Origin: Syntrophobacterales bacterium
GTDB taxonomy: Bacteria > Desulfobacterota > Desulfobaccia > Desulfobaccales > 0-14-0-80-60-11
Assembly: GCA_023512475.1 (NCBI GenBank)
Contig: JAILZL010000011.1
Coordinates: 1 to 64,000, forward strand
DNA length: 64,000 nucleotides
Direction: 5' to 3'
Shown: in pieces, positions 17,213-27,621 of the stretch
Numbering within the stretch: position 1 is the first letter of the stretch
How the letters are laid out: each line of letters begins with the position of its first letter
Made by a program: the position numbers and the translations under genes
Notes under the pieces: generated by a model
The model's input: only the letters and a program-made list of their open reading frames with translations
What the model was told of the DNA's origin: nothing
Databases searched by the model: none

Positions 17213-20200
17213 TCAGGGGGTCTTGTTCCTGGCCAGGCGGTAGAAAATCAGGGGCACCACCACCAGGGAGAAGGCGGTGGAGGCAAAGAGCCCGAAGATG
17301 AAGGACCAGGCCAGCCCGGAGAAGATGGGGTCCAAAGTGATGACCCAGGAGCCGAACATGGCAGCCCCGGCGGTGAGGAGAATGGGGCGGAAGCGCACCG
17401 CCCCGGAGGTGAGCACCGCCTCCTGGAGGGGCAGGCCCCGCTCCAGGTGGTGGTGGATGAAGTCAATGAGGATGATGGAGTTGCGCACCACAATGCCCGC
17501 CAGGGCGATGAGGCCGATCATGGCGGTGGCGGTGAAGTAGATGGGATCCGCATACCCCGCCACCCGCCCCGCGAACAGGAGATTCAGCAGGGCAAAGCCG
17601 GGCAGAACCCCGATGAGGGTGAGGGGGATGGCCACCATGATCACCAGGGGCATGCCGTAGGACTGGGTCTGGAGGACCAAAAGGAGGTAAATGCCCACCA
17701 GGGCCCCGGCAAAGGCCAGACCCAGGTCCCGGAAGACCTCCACGGTGATCTTCCACTCGCCTTCGCCGCTCCACTTCACCTGGAAACCGGGGGGCAGCGG
17801 GTGGCGTCCCACCTCCCCCATGAGGTGGAGGATGGCGTTCACCGGGCTTTCTCCGGCGGTGTCCCCGGTGACGAACACCACCCGCTCCAGGTTCTTGCGC
17901 AGGATGGGCTGCGGGGCGGTGTCCAAGACGAACCGGCCCAGTTCCGTCAGGGGCACCAGGGCGCCGACGGGGGTGCGCAGGCGCAGCTGTCCCAGGTCGT
18001 CGGGAGAGGAACGGGCGGCCCGGGGCCAGCGCAGGAGGATCTCCACCGGCAGGCGCTCGGTCTCCTCATGCAGGCGGCCCACGGGTTCCCCGGCCTGGGC
18101 GAGAGCCAGACTGCGGGCGATCTGTTGGGCGCTCAGGCCCTGGAGAGCCGCCTTCTCCCGGTCGATGAGGAAGCGCCAGCGGGGGCGGTCCGCCTCCACT
18201 GAGGTGTCCACGTCCACCACGCCCGGGGTCTCCCGGAACCGGGCCGCCAGGGGCCGGGCGGCGGCGATGAGCTCCTCATAGGCGGCCCCCGGCGGGCCGT
18301 AGACCTCCCCCACCAGGGTCTGCAGGACCGGCGGCCCCGGGGGCACCTCCACCACCTTCAGGCGCACCCGGTGCTTCTCGGCCAGGCGGGCGAGCTCCGG
18401 TCGCAGCCGCAGGACGACCGAGTGGCTGGCGGCGGCCCGGTGGTGCTTGTCCGCCAGCTTCACCCGGATCTCCCCCACCGACGGCCCCCGTTTCAGATAG
18501 TAGTGCCGCACCAGGCCGTTGAAATCCATGGGGGAGGTCACCCCGGCAAAGGTGACCGCATGCTCCACCTCATTGACCCGGGCCAGATAGGCGGCCAGCT
18601 CCGTCAAGGCCCGCTGGGTGCCCTCCAGGGGGGTGTCCTCGGGCAGGTCCGCCACCACCAGGAGCTCATCCTTGTTGTCAAAGGGGAGCATCTTGACGGG
18701 CACCAGCCCCAGCACCGGCAACAGCAGGGCGACCACCAAGAGCAGCACCATGCCCCCCAGAAACAGCCGGGCCAGGCGGTCCCGGGTGAGGAGGGGGGTC
18801 ATGAGACGGGTGTAGAGCCGGTAGATCCGGGTCTCTTCCAACACCAGGGGGCGGGTCTCCCGGCCGTATTCCCGCTTCAGCAGGTGATAGGCGGCCCAGG
18901 GGGTGACGGTGAAGGCCACCACCAGACTCATGAGCATGGCCAGGGGCACATTCACCGGCATGGGCCGCATGTAAGGGCCCATCATGCCGGTGACGAAGAA
19001 CAGGGGCAGAAAGCTGATGATCACCGTGAAGGTGGCCAAAATGGTGGGGGCCCGCACCTCGTCCACCGCCACCAGGGTGGCCTCCAAGGGCGGATAGAGC
19101 CGCAACTGGAAGTGGCGGTGGATGTTTTCCACGTCAATGATGGGGTCGTCCACCAGCAGGCCCAGGGAGAGGATGAGGGCAAAGAGGGTCACCCGGTTGA
19201 TGGTATAGCCGAAGAGCATATTCCCGGTGAGGGTGATGGCCAGGGTCAGGGGCACCGCCAGGGCCACGATGAGGGCCTCCCGCCACCCCAGGGCCAGGGT
19301 GAGGAGCAGGGTGATGGAGAGCACCGCAATGAGGAGCTCCCGGATGAGCTTGTTCACCTTGTCATCGGCGGTCCGGCCGTAGTTGCGGGTCACCTCGACG
19401 TAGACGTCCGCCGGCAATAGCTGCCGCTTGAGCTCCCCGATCCGGGCCAGCAGCCCCTCAGCCACCGCCACCGCGTTGGTGCCGGGCCGCTTGGCGAAGG
19501 CCAGGGTGACGGCGGGGTAGAAGCGGCCGGGTTCCACCCCCACCGGCAGGCTGCCATGAGCCGGCCCGAAGACCAGGCGGCTCAGCTCCACCGGCTCCTC
19601 GGGGCCGTCCTGGATGTCGGCCACGTCCTCCAGATAGACCGGTTTCCCCTGATGCACCCCCACCACCAGGCGGGCCACCTCCCGGGCGGTGCGGAAGAAG
19701 GGCCCCGCCTCCAGGAGATATTCCCGGTCCTGGCGGGAGAAGTGTCCCGCCGGCAGGTTGACATTGCCCGCCTCCAGGGCCCGGAGCAGGTCCAGGAGGT
19801 CCAGCTGCCGGGCCGCCAGCCGGGGCGGGTCCGGGATGACCCGGAGCTGGCGTTTCCGCCCCCCCACCACCAGGGTGCGGGCGGTGTCCGGGATGTTCTG
19901 CAGCCGGTGCAGCAGTTCGTCCGCCACCCGTCTCAGCTCGTCGTCTTCCGCCCGGGGGCTCCACAGGGTGAGGGTGAGGATGGGCACGTCGTCAATGCCC
20001 ATGGGTTTCACCACCCAGCCCGCCACCCCGGAAGGCACCTGGTCGATATTGGAGAAGACCTGGTTGTAGGTCTTCACCAAGGCGTCCTCCATGCGCTCCC
20101 CCACCCGGAATTTGGCGGTCACCACCGCCAGACCCGGCCGGGCCAGGGAATAGAGATCCTCCAGGCCCTGCATCTCCCAGAGTTTTTTCTCCAGGTTGAT

Positions 20201-20428
20201 GACCACCAGGTTCTCCACCTCCTGGGGATCGGCCCCGGGGAAGCGGATGACAATGTCCACCATGGGCACCCGGATCTGGGGGTCCTCCTCCCGGGGGGTG
20301 GCCAGGAGGGCCACCGCGCCGGCCAGCAGGCTGAGGAGTATGAAGATGGTGGGGAGCTTGGAGGTCAGGAAGACCTCCACCAGGCGGGCGGTGAAACCCA
20401 GTTCAGGTTTGGGGGCGCCGTCAGTCAT
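17213..20428 (-). CDS. RND efflux inner-membrane transporter (AcrB/HAE-like)
   Basis: MTDGAPKPELGFTARLVEVFLTSKLPTIFILLSLLAGAVALLATPREEDPQI...GLLVDDPIIDVENIHRH...GIVVRNSIILIDFI. Confidence 0.95.
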   Translation of the reverse strand: MTDGAPKPELGFTARLVEVFLTSKLPTIFILLSLLAGAVALLATPREEDPQIRVPMVDIVIRFPGADPQEVENLVVINLEKKLWEMQGLEDLYSLARPGLAVVTAKFRVGERMEDALVKTYNQVFSNIDQVPSGVAGWVVKPMGIDDVPILTLTLWSPRAEDDELRRVADELLHRLQNIPDTARTLVVGGRKRQLRVIPDPPRLAARQLDLLDLLRALEAGNVNLPAGHFSRQDREYLLEAGPFFRTAREVARLVVGVHQGKPVYLEDVADIQDGPEEPVELSRLVFGPAHGSLPVGVEPGRFYPAVTLAFAKRPGTNAVAVAEGLLARIGELKRQLLPADVYVEVTRNYGRTADDKVNKLIRELLIAVLSITLLLTLALGWREALIVALAVPLTLAITLTGNMLFGYTINRVTLFALILSLGLLVDDPIIDVENIHRHFQLRLYPPLEATLVAVDEVRAPTILATFTVIISFLPLFFVTGMMGPYMRPMPVNVPLAMLMSLVVAFTVTPWAAYHLLKREYGRETRPLVLEETRIYRLYTRLMTPLLTRDRLARLFLGGMVLLLVVALLLPVLGLVPVKMLPFDNKDELLVVADLPEDTPLEGTQRALTELAAYLARVNEVEHAVTFAGVTSPMDFNGLVRHYYLKRGPSVGEIRVKLADKHHRAAASHSVVLRLRPELARLAEKHRVRLKVVEVPPGPPVLQTLVGEVYGPPGAAYEELIAAARPLAARFRETPGVVDVDTSVEADRPRWRFLIDREKAALQGLSAQQIARSLALAQAGEPVGRLHEETERLPVEILLRWPRAARSSPDDLGQLRLRTPVGALVPLTELGRFVLDTAPQPILRKNLERVVFVTGDTAGESPVNAILHLMGEVGRHPLPPGFQVKWSGEGEWKITVEVFRDLGLAFAGALVGIYLLLVLQTQSYGMPLVIMVAIPLTLIGVLPGFALLNLLFAGRVAGYADPIYFTATAMIGLIALAGIVVRNSIILIDFIHHHLERGLPLQEAVLTSGAVRFRPILLTAGAAMFGSWVITLDPIFSGLAWSFIFGLFASTAFSLVVVPLIFYRLARNKTP

Positions 20429-20564
20429 GCCTCGGTGAGCCCTGCCGCAGACGATGAGCAGGGGCCCGGGGGCGGACCCCGGTCCCCTCTCTTCAGCCCT
20501 CCCTTCCACCAGGAGGGGGAGGGGGCGCGGGGAGTGTTTTCCCCGGCCCTCCGGAAAAATCACC

Positions 20565-21632
20565 TTACTCTTCGGGAAGGAGGATCTGTTCCCCCGGCTT
20601 CAGGCCCGCCAGGATCTCCACCAGCTCCTCCACCTCCGCCCCCGGCTGTATCGGGCGGGAAGCGGGCCCGGCGGCGGTGAGCACCGTCACGAAGGTGAGC
20701 TGGCCCACCCGGCGCAGGGCCGCCCGGGGGATGGCCACCACCCGGGCCTCCGGGAGGGGCAGCCGCAGGCGGGCGTACATGCCCGGGACAAGGCCGGGGG
20801 CGCGCACCCGGCCGGTGCGGACCGTGAAGGTGCGGCTGTCGCCCTGGCTCAGGGGAAAGATCTCCGCCAGGGGGACCCGGGTCTCCAAGCCCGCCGCCGG
20901 CGCCGAGACCTCCACCTCCAGCCCGGGGGCCAGGAGCCGGCGCTGATCCTCGCTCACGTCCGCCTCCACCTGCACCTCTTCCGGATCATACAGGGTGAGG
21001 AGGGGCCCCCCGGGCTGGGCCAGGTCGCCCACCGCCACCGGCCGGGCCGCCACCACCCCGGTGATGGGGGCGGTGAGGACGGTGTAGCCCTGGAGCACCG
21101 CGGCCTCCCGCTCCTGGGCCTGCGCCTGGCTGAGAGCCCCTTGGGCGGCCTGCAGACGGGCCTCCATGGCCTCAAACTCCCGGGGACTCACCGCGCCCTC
21201 CCGCACCAGGCGGCGGTAGCGCTCATAGTCCGCCTGCACCTGGGAAAGGTGCGCCCGGGCCTGGACAGTTGCGCCCCGGGCCTGGCGCACCCGGGCCTCG
21301 TACTCCGGCGCCTGCAGGCTCAGGAGGGGCTCCCCCTGCCTCACCCGCTGCCCCACCTGCACGTGGATGTGCCGGACCCGTCCCGGGACCTGGGCCGCCA
21401 CCTGGGTGAGGCTCTGGGAGATCACCCGCGCCGGCACCGTCAGCGCCCGGGGCCAGGGGTGCTCGGTCACCGTCAGGGGCTTCCCGGGTGGCGGGAGGGC
21501 GGGCGGCGCGGTCCCGGGCGCGATCTTGCCGAACTCCAGCAGGCCGGCCAGCCAGACCATCACCAGGATCACCCCCCCGGTCAGGGCCAGAGGGGCCAGG
21601 ATGCGGGTGCGGGAGGCCGGTTCCCGGGTCAT
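20565..21632 (-). CDS. RND periplasmic adaptor (HlyD/MFP family)
   Basis: VPGRVRHIHVQVGQRVRQGEPLLSLQAPEYEARVRQARG...TAPITGVVAARPVAVGDLAQPG...RVVAIPRAALRR. Confidence 0.93.
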   Translation of the reverse strand: MTREPASRTRILAPLALTGGVILVMVWLAGLLEFGKIAPGTAPPALPPPGKPLTVTEHPWPRALTVPARVISQSLTQVAAQVPGRVRHIHVQVGQRVRQGEPLLSLQAPEYEARVRQARGATVQARAHLSQVQADYERYRRLVREGAVSPREFEAMEARLQAAQGALSQAQAQEREAAVLQGYTVLTAPITGVVAARPVAVGDLAQPGGPLLTLYDPEEVQVEADVSEDQRRLLAPGLEVEVSAPAAGLETRVPLAEIFPLSQGDSRTFTVRTGRVRAPGLVPGMYARLRLPLPEARVVAIPRAALRRVGQLTFVTVLTAAGPASRPIQPGAEVEELVEILAGLKPGEQILLPEE

Positions 21633-23023
21633 GGCGCAGTAGGCCTCCCTTGGGGGTCGGGGCCGGACGGGGTGGAGCCCGCCGGGGGGCCGCTCAACGT
21701 TCCCAGGGCCAGCTCCAGGCCGGCGTGGGCCAGGTGGGTGTCAAAGAGGGCCTCCAGGCGCCTGAGATCCGCCTCCTTGGCGGCATCCTCGGCACTGAGG
21801 AGATCCAGGAGCAGGGTGAGGCCCTCCTCATACCGCAGGCGGATGAGGCGCAGGCTCTCCCGGGCCTCGGCCACCACGGTGGTGGCCACCTGATAGCGTT
21901 CCCGGGCGGTCTTAAGGTGCAGGGCCGCCTCGGTCACCTGATGCCGGATGTGATCCAAAAGCTCCCGCTCCAGCTCCCGGGCCTTGGCTTCCCGGGCGGC
22001 GGACTCCCGCTGGCGGGCCAAATCCGCCAAGCCGTTGAACAGGTTGAGGTGGAGCAGGGCCATGACGGTGAAGCTGTCCCCGGAAGGGCCGAAGAGACGG
22101 CGCTGGTCCACGTCGTATTCCGCCACCAGTCGGGCCCGGGGGAGGTGGTTCAGGCGGGCCTTTTGGGTCTCTTTGTGGGCCGCCTGGGCCGCCAGCCTGA
22201 GCTCTTGCAGGTCCGGCCGCCGTGCCTGGGCCACCTGCAGGAGTTCCTCCATCCGGGGGGGCAGGGGCGCCGGCTCCCTGGGGGCCGGGGCCAGGGGGCG
22301 GGAGGCAGTCTCGGGCTTGCCCACCGCGGTGTCCAGGGCGCTCTGGCTGACCCCCACCTGGGCCGCGGCCTGCATCTCTTCCTGCCGGATCTTGGCCAGG
22401 TGCACCTCGGCGGAGAGCGCATCGGCCCGGATGGCGGCCCCGGCCTCATAGCGCCGGTGCACCAGTTCCCGGTGGCGGCGGGCGGTCTCCAGGGCCTGGG
22501 TCAGGACCCGGTGGCGTTCCCGGGCCAGATGCAGGCCGAAATACGCCCGGATGACCTGGAAGATGACCTCCTGGCGCCGCTTCAGCCCCTGGGCCCGGGC
22601 CATCTCCCGGGTGAGTTTCGCCTGCTGATAGCCCAGGGCGGCTTCCCCGGCCTGGAACAGGGGCTGGCTCAGGGTCAGGGCGGTGCGGAAGTTGCCATAG
22701 GGAGAAGGGTGGTTGAGGTTATCCAGCAGGAAATCCTCTGCTGCAAAACGCCGCTGGTTGAGCTTGCTCATGAACACCTGGGAGGGACTGTTGGACCAGG
22801 TGTAGCTCTCGGTCACCTCCAGCCGGGGGAGGAAGCGGGCCCGGGCCCGGGCCACCTCCGCTTCGGCGGCCGTGACCTCCCAGCCCGCGGCCTTGAGCCC
22901 CGGATGGTGCCGGAGGGCGGTGAGGATGGCCTCTTCCAGGGTCAGCGGGGCAGAAGCCGCCCCGGGGCTCAGGATGCCCAGGCCCAAAAGGAAGACGCCG
23001 ACCCATGGCAAAAGGCGCACCAA
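21629..23023 (-). CDS. TolC-family outer membrane efflux protein
   Basis: Signal peptide; LTLEEAILTALRHHPGLKAAGWEVTAAEAEV...; two TolC repeats; overlaps the adaptor gene. Confidence 0.93.
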   Translation of the reverse strand: MVRLLPWVGVFLLGLGILSPGAASAPLTLEEAILTALRHHPGLKAAGWEVTAAEAEVARARARFLPRLEVTESYTWSNSPSQVFMSKLNQRRFAAEDFLLDNLNHPSPYGNFRTALTLSQPLFQAGEAALGYQQAKLTREMARAQGLKRRQEVIFQVIRAYFGLHLARERHRVLTQALETARRHRELVHRRYEAGAAIRADALSAEVHLAKIRQEEMQAAAQVGVSQSALDTAVGKPETASRPLAPAPREPAPLPPRMEELLQVAQARRPDLQELRLAAQAAHKETQKARLNHLPRARLVAEYDVDQRRLFGPSGDSFTVMALLHLNLFNGLADLARQRESAAREAKARELERELLDHIRHQVTEAALHLKTARERYQVATTVVAEARESLRLIRLRYEEGLTLLLDLLSAEDAAKEADLRRLEALFDTHLAHAGLELALGTLSGPPAGSTPSGPDPQGRPTAP

Positions 23024-23042
23024 GGTTCAGACTCCCGCGGGC

Positions 23043-23072
23043 ATTGTAGCAGCTTGACGGGCCTTTTGACAA
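23043..23072 (-). promoter_or_regulatory. Sigma70-like promoter of the TolC-adaptor-RND operon
   Basis: Minus strand TTGTCA-18 nt-TACAAT just upstream of 23023. Confidence 0.55.
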
Positions 23073-23326
23073 TGGCCATCCCTCCTCCCCGACTCGCGGG
23101 TCCAAGGCGGACTTCATTACCTTCCGCCAATCATTCCCTCAACCTGCCAGCCAAAAACATGCAGAGAAAAAATGTCCCGCCCATTGTGGGCCAATATGAG
23201 TTTCGTACTCAGGGAAGGAAAAAGAGAGGGTGCCGGGGGCAGGAAGGCTGGGTGCCGACTCGGACCGCACCGGCACCGGAGGGGCGCCGCCCGGAGGGCA
23301 TCCGGGCCGCCGGAAAAGGGGGGATT

Positions 23327-24019
23327 ATGGAAGAATTCAGCCTGACGGTGGAGCGTCTGAGGGACATCCTCCACTACGCCAAGCCATTCGGCCACCACGA
23401 ACATGCCAAGACCCTGAATCTGGGGTTCGGGTTCCTCTACTACGGGGTGGTCCGGGCCCTGCGGCCGCAACACGTCCTGGTCATCGGCTCCGGCTATGGC
23501 TTCAGCGTCGTCTGCCTGGCCCTGGGCCTGAAGGACAACGCCAAAGGCCGCCTCAGTTTTGTGGACCCCTCCTATTCCCTGCTGGAAAACGGCCCCCTGG
23601 CCACCCTGGGCGGCCGGGGCTACTGGTCCGATGAGGCCCGGGTGCGGGAACATTTCCAGCGCTTCGGGGTGGAAAAGATCGTCCGGCACTATAAGCTGCG
23701 CAGCGACGAATTCTTCCCCCGCTATGCGGAGCTGGGGCTCCCGCCCATTGACGTGGCCTTCATCGACGGCAGTCATGCCTTCAAGGATGTGAAGTACGAT
23801 TTTTTGCAGGTTCTGGAGCATGCCCGGAAGAACACCTACATCTTCCTGCATGACACCAACATCTATTTCCGGGAGCTCCTCAGGCACGCCGGGGTGAGCC
23901 GCTGGCTCAGGATCCTCAAACGCCAGGAGCAGGCCTTTGAAGTGGTGAATTTCCCCTTTTCTTCGGGGGTGGCCCTGGTGCGGGTATTGCATCCCGGGGC
24001 CGGAAAGGAGCTGAATTGA
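23327..24019 (+). CDS. Class I SAM-dependent methyltransferase (Methyltransf_24-like)
   Basis: HVLVIGSGYGFSVVCLALGLKDNAKGRLSFVDPSY...IDVAFIDGSHAFKDVKYDFLQVLEHARKNTYIFLHDTN. Confidence 0.82.
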   Translation: MEEFSLTVERLRDILHYAKPFGHHEHAKTLNLGFGFLYYGVVRALRPQHVLVIGSGYGFSVVCLALGLKDNAKGRLSFVDPSYSLLENGPLATLGGRGYWSDEARVREHFQRFGVEKIVRHYKLRSDEFFPRYAELGLPPIDVAFIDGSHAFKDVKYDFLQVLEHARKNTYIFLHDTNIYFRELLRHAGVSRWLRILKRQEQAFEVVNFPFSSGVALVRVLHPGAGKELN

Positions 24020-24729
24020 GTTGGGCCTGGCTTTCTCTGCCCGCCGCCCTGGCGGCCGGCTACCTGTATTGGCGCCATGTCTGGTTTTTCCGCAATCCGC
24101 CCCGCACGCCTCCGTCGGGGGAGAATATCGTCAGTCCCGCGGACGGCCGGGTGGTCTATGCCCGGGTGGTGGCGGCCCATGAGGAGGTCATTCTCCTCAA
24201 ACAGGGGCGGGCCTTGGCCCTCTCCGACATTCTCCGCTTTCAGGTGAGCCTGCCCCGGGTGCATGTGGGGATCTTCATGGCTCCCTGGGATGTGCATTAC
24301 AACCGGGCCCCCCTGGCGGGCACCGTCACTGCCCTCCTCCACTTTCCCCCTCACCGGGGGAATGTCCACATGACCCCCATGCAGTGGCGCACCCTCCTGA
24401 AGCGGCCGCCCCTGTACCGGGGGGCCCGACACCTCCTGTACAACGAGCGCCTGGTGACCACCCTCCGGGGCACCTTCCTGGGGGAGGAGGTGGACTGCCA
24501 GGTGATCCAGATCGCCGGCGGCAGTGTCCGGGGCATTGACAGCTTCACCCAGGTGGGGGCCCGGCTGGAGAAGGGCGACATCTTCGGCATGATCCGCATC
24601 GGCTCCCAGGTGGATGTGGTGCTCCCCTGGCATCCCGCCATGGAGCTCCGGGTGCAGCCCGGCCAGCGGGTGCGGGCCGGGGAGAGCATCCTCATCGCCC
24701 CGGCCGCCGGAAAGGAGTCTGATTCATGA
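24016..24729 (+). CDS. Phosphatidylserine decarboxylase family protein
   Basis: VSPADGRVV...HVGIFMAPWDVHYNRAPLAGTV...GMIRIGSQVDVVLP (FGS-like self-cleavage site); TTG start overlapping upstream stop. Confidence 0.88.
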   Translation: MSWAWLSLPAALAAGYLYWRHVWFFRNPPRTPPSGENIVSPADGRVVYARVVAAHEEVILLKQGRALALSDILRFQVSLPRVHVGIFMAPWDVHYNRAPLAGTVTALLHFPPHRGNVHMTPMQWRTLLKRPPLYRGARHLLYNERLVTTLRGTFLGEEVDCQVIQIAGGSVRGIDSFTQVGARLEKGDIFGMIRIGSQVDVVLPWHPAMELRVQPGQRVRAGESILIAPAAGKESDS

Positions 24730-27116
24730 AAATTGACCTGCATGTGCATTCCCGCCATTCCACCCGGCCGTCTTTGTGGGTGTTGCAGAAACTGGGCTGC
24801 CAGGAGTGTTACACCGACCCCCGGGAGCTCTACCGCATTGCCAAGGCCCGGGGGATGCATCAGGTGACCATCACCGACCACAATGCCATCGACGGCGCCC
24901 TGGAGATCGCCCACCTGCCCGATACCTTCCTCAGCGAGGAGATCACCACCTATTTCCCCGAGGACGGCTGCAAGCTCCATGTGCTGGCCTATGACCTCAC
25001 CGAGGCCCAGCACCGGGAGATCCAGCGCCGGCGCCGGGATGTCTATGAGCTGGTGGCCTATCTCCAGGAGGAGGCCATCTTCCACGCCCTGGCCCACCCC
25101 TTCTGGTCGGTGAACGGCCGGCTCACCCCCCGCCACTTCGAGATGCTCCTGTTGCTCTTTGACCACTTTGAGCTGAACGGCGGCCGGGATCACCGCCTCA
25201 ACGACGGCCTCCGCCTCCTCCTCTCCCTCCTCACCCCCTCGGATCTGGAGGAGCTGGCGGCGCGGCATCGCCTGCCGGTCACCGCCGCCCGCCTGTGGCC
25301 CAAGGGACTCACCGGGGGCTCCGACGACCACAGCTCCCTCAATATCGGCCGCATGTTCACCGAGGTCCCGGGGGCCGCCACCCTGAAGGACTTCTTCCAG
25401 GGGGTGGCCCAGGGCCGGGGGCAGGTGGGGGGGCAGGCCTCCACCCCCCTGACGCTGGGGCACAACATCTACAGCATCGCCTACCAGTTCTATCGCCAGA
25501 AGTACCAGCTGGCCGACGGCGCCCCGAAGGATATCCTCCTCTTTTTCCTGGAGAAATACCTGCGCCGGCCGGAGGCGGTCTCCGGCCCGCCCCTGGTGCA
25601 ATACTACCTGGACCGCGTCAAGAGCTGGGTGAAATCCTCGCCGCCGGAGGCGGACTTCCTCCAGCTCCTCAAAAGGGAGGCGGCCAAGATCTCCTGCCCG
25701 GAGGACAATTCCGAAACCCAGTGGTACACCCTGGTCTCCCAGTTGGCGGAGGCGGTCCTCCGGCACTGCCACCACCATTTCCGCCAGGCCCTCCTGCAGG
25801 CGGACTTCCTCCGGCTCCTGAATGTGGCCACCTCCCAGGGGCTGGTGTATGCCGCCCTGGTGCCGTATTTCGCCGCCTTCTCCTCCTTTGCCGCGGACCG
25901 GAAACTGGGGGAGGAGATCGTCACCGCCTGGCGGCAGCGCCAGCTGAAAAAGCCCCGGGAGCACCAGCGCCTGAAGCTGGCCCATTTCACCGACACCTTG
26001 CATGAGATCAACGGCGTGGGTCTGACCCTGCGCCGGCAGGCGGAGGCGGCCCGGCGCTTCGCCAAGCCCTACACCCTCATCACCTGCGATTCCTCCCGGT
26101 CTCCGGGTTTGGGGGTGCGCGCCTTTGTGCCTGTGGGGGTCTTTCATCTCCCGGGCTATCCGGAGATGAAGCTCGTTCATCCGCCGCTGCTGCAGATCCT
26201 CAAGTATTGTGACGAGCACGGCTTCACCCACTTGCAGGCCGCCACCCCGGGGCCCATGGGGCTCACGGCCCTGGCCGTGGCCCGCCTCCTGAAGCTGCCC
26301 CTCTGGGGCACCTATCACACCGCCCTCCCCCAATACACCCAGCACCTCACCGACGACCCCACCCTGGTCACCTGGATGTGGAAGTTCCTCCTCTGGTTTT
26401 ACCGGCAGATGGACGTGGTGCTGGTGCCCTCCCACGCCACCGCCCGGGAGCTTGCCGGGGCCGGCCTGCCGGAGGACAAGATCCGCCTCTACCCCCGGGG
26501 GGTGGACCCCCACCACTTCACCCCCGGGAAGCGCAACGGTTTTTTCCAGCGGCGCTTCGGCCTGGAGGACCGGCTGATCCTGTTGTATGTGGGGCGGGTG
26601 TCGAAGGAGAAGAACCTGGAGCTTCTGGGGCAGGTCTTCCGGGAGCTCTCCCCCCGGCATCCGGAGCTGCATCTGGTGGTGGTGGGGGATGGTCCCTACC
26701 GGGAGGAGATGGAGGCGTCCCTGGCCGGGGCGCCCGTCACCTTCACCGGCTACCTGGAAGGGGAAAGTTTGGCGGAGGCCTATGCCTCCAGCGATCTCTT
26801 CGTCTTCCCCAGCACCACCGACACCTTCGGCAATGTGGTGCTGGAGGCCCAGGCCAGTGGGGTGCCCGTCATCGTCACCGATACCGGTGGCCCCCAGGAA
26901 AACGTTCTCCCCGGAGAGACGGGGCTGGTCATTCCGGGAAATGATCCGGAGAGCCTGGCGGCGGCCATCCTGCACCTGGCCGCGGCCCCGAAGCGGCGCC
27001 AGGAGATGGGTCGGGCCGCCCGGGCCTATGCCGAGTCCCGGGCCTTTGATCACGCTTTCCTCAAGACCTGGGAGCTCTATGAGCAGCTGGCCTTTCCCGC
27101 CGGGGAACCCTCCTGA
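24726..27116 (+). CDS. PHP phosphoesterase domain fused to GT4/GT-B glycosyltransferase
   Basis: N-term MKIDLHVHSRHSTRPS...TITDHNAIDGALEIA...GSDDHSSLNIG (PHP); C-term GLPEDKIRLYPRGVDPHHFTPG...LYVGRVSKEKNLELL...VFPSTTDTFGNVVLEAQASGVPVIVTDTGGPQENV (GT4). Confidence 0.92.
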   Translation: MKIDLHVHSRHSTRPSLWVLQKLGCQECYTDPRELYRIAKARGMHQVTITDHNAIDGALEIAHLPDTFLSEEITTYFPEDGCKLHVLAYDLTEAQHREIQRRRRDVYELVAYLQEEAIFHALAHPFWSVNGRLTPRHFEMLLLLFDHFELNGGRDHRLNDGLRLLLSLLTPSDLEELAARHRLPVTAARLWPKGLTGGSDDHSSLNIGRMFTEVPGAATLKDFFQGVAQGRGQVGGQASTPLTLGHNIYSIAYQFYRQKYQLADGAPKDILLFFLEKYLRRPEAVSGPPLVQYYLDRVKSWVKSSPPEADFLQLLKREAAKISCPEDNSETQWYTLVSQLAEAVLRHCHHHFRQALLQADFLRLLNVATSQGLVYAALVPYFAAFSSFAADRKLGEEIVTAWRQRQLKKPREHQRLKLAHFTDTLHEINGVGLTLRRQAEAARRFAKPYTLITCDSSRSPGLGVRAFVPVGVFHLPGYPEMKLVHPPLLQILKYCDEHGFTHLQAATPGPMGLTALAVARLLKLPLWGTYHTALPQYTQHLTDDPTLVTWMWKFLLWFYRQMDVVLVPSHATARELAGAGLPEDKIRLYPRGVDPHHFTPGKRNGFFQRRFGLEDRLILLYVGRVSKEKNLELLGQVFRELSPRHPELHLVVVGDGPYREEMEASLAGAPVTFTGYLEGESLAEAYASSDLFVFPSTTDTFGNVVLEAQASGVPVIVTDTGGPQENVLPGETGLVIPGNDPESLAAAILHLAAAPKRRQEMGRAARAYAESRAFDHAFLKTWELYEQLAFPAGEPS

Positions 27117-27294
27117 CGGTCCCGGGGGGCCGGAGGGAATCGCGCCGCTCCGGAGCTTCGGGGAGGGGCCCTCCAGCCCCGGAGAAGGAGGCCCCGGCTG
27201 AGCCCGGCAGGCTGCGAGGGGTGCCTTTCCCGGGAGAGATGGGCTGACTCGGCGCCCTGAGGCCCGGAGGCCGCCTCCCGCCGCCATTTTTTTC

Positions 27295-27323
27295 TTGACA
27301 GGGGGCTTACCTCCAGATATTGT
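27295..27323 (+). promoter_or_regulatory. Sigma70-like promoter driving the cobalamin riboswitch transcript
   Basis: TTGACA-17 nt-TATTGT. Confidence 0.6.
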
Positions 27324-27331
27324 GGTGTCAC

Positions 27332-27541
27332 ATCGTTCGGGTGCCCAGATAGGGCATAATAGGGAAGCCGGTGCAAATCCGGCACGGTCCCGCCGCTGTA
27401 ACCGGGGACGATCCCTGCACAATGCCACTGTCCCTGCAGGGGATGGGAAGGCGCAGGGGGAGGAGGATCCGGAAGTCAGAAGACCTGCCCGAACCCCGGC
27501 CGGCGTCGCTACGCGGTATAGCCGACGCCCGGCACGACATT
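27332..27541 (+). promoter_or_regulatory. Cobalamin riboswitch aptamer
   Basis: ATAATAGGGAAGCCGGTGCAAATCCGGCACGGTCCCGCCGCTGTAACCGGGGACGA ... GGAAGTCAGAAGACCTGCC: the conserved B12-box cores. Confidence 0.95.
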
Positions 27542-27563
27542 AAGGATCAAGCAAGCTGGGTGC

Positions 27564-27600
27564 AATCCTTAAGTCCCTCAGTGGCTTAAGGATTTTTTTA
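27564..27600 (+). terminator. Intrinsic terminator of the riboswitch expression platform
   Basis: AATCCTTAAG-TCCCTCAGTGG-CTTAAGGATT-TTTTT; upstream TTAAGGAT (27540..27547) can compete for the same ATCCTTAA strand. Confidence 0.85.
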
Positions 27601-27621
27601 TTTCCCGGCAAGGAGGGCAAG

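Noticed and set aside
24351-27428. 1025-aa ORF on the minus strand
   Set aside because: Antisense to the PHP-GT4 gene and the end of the PSD-like gene; Gly/His/Gln-rich composition typical of shadow ORFs in high-GC DNA.
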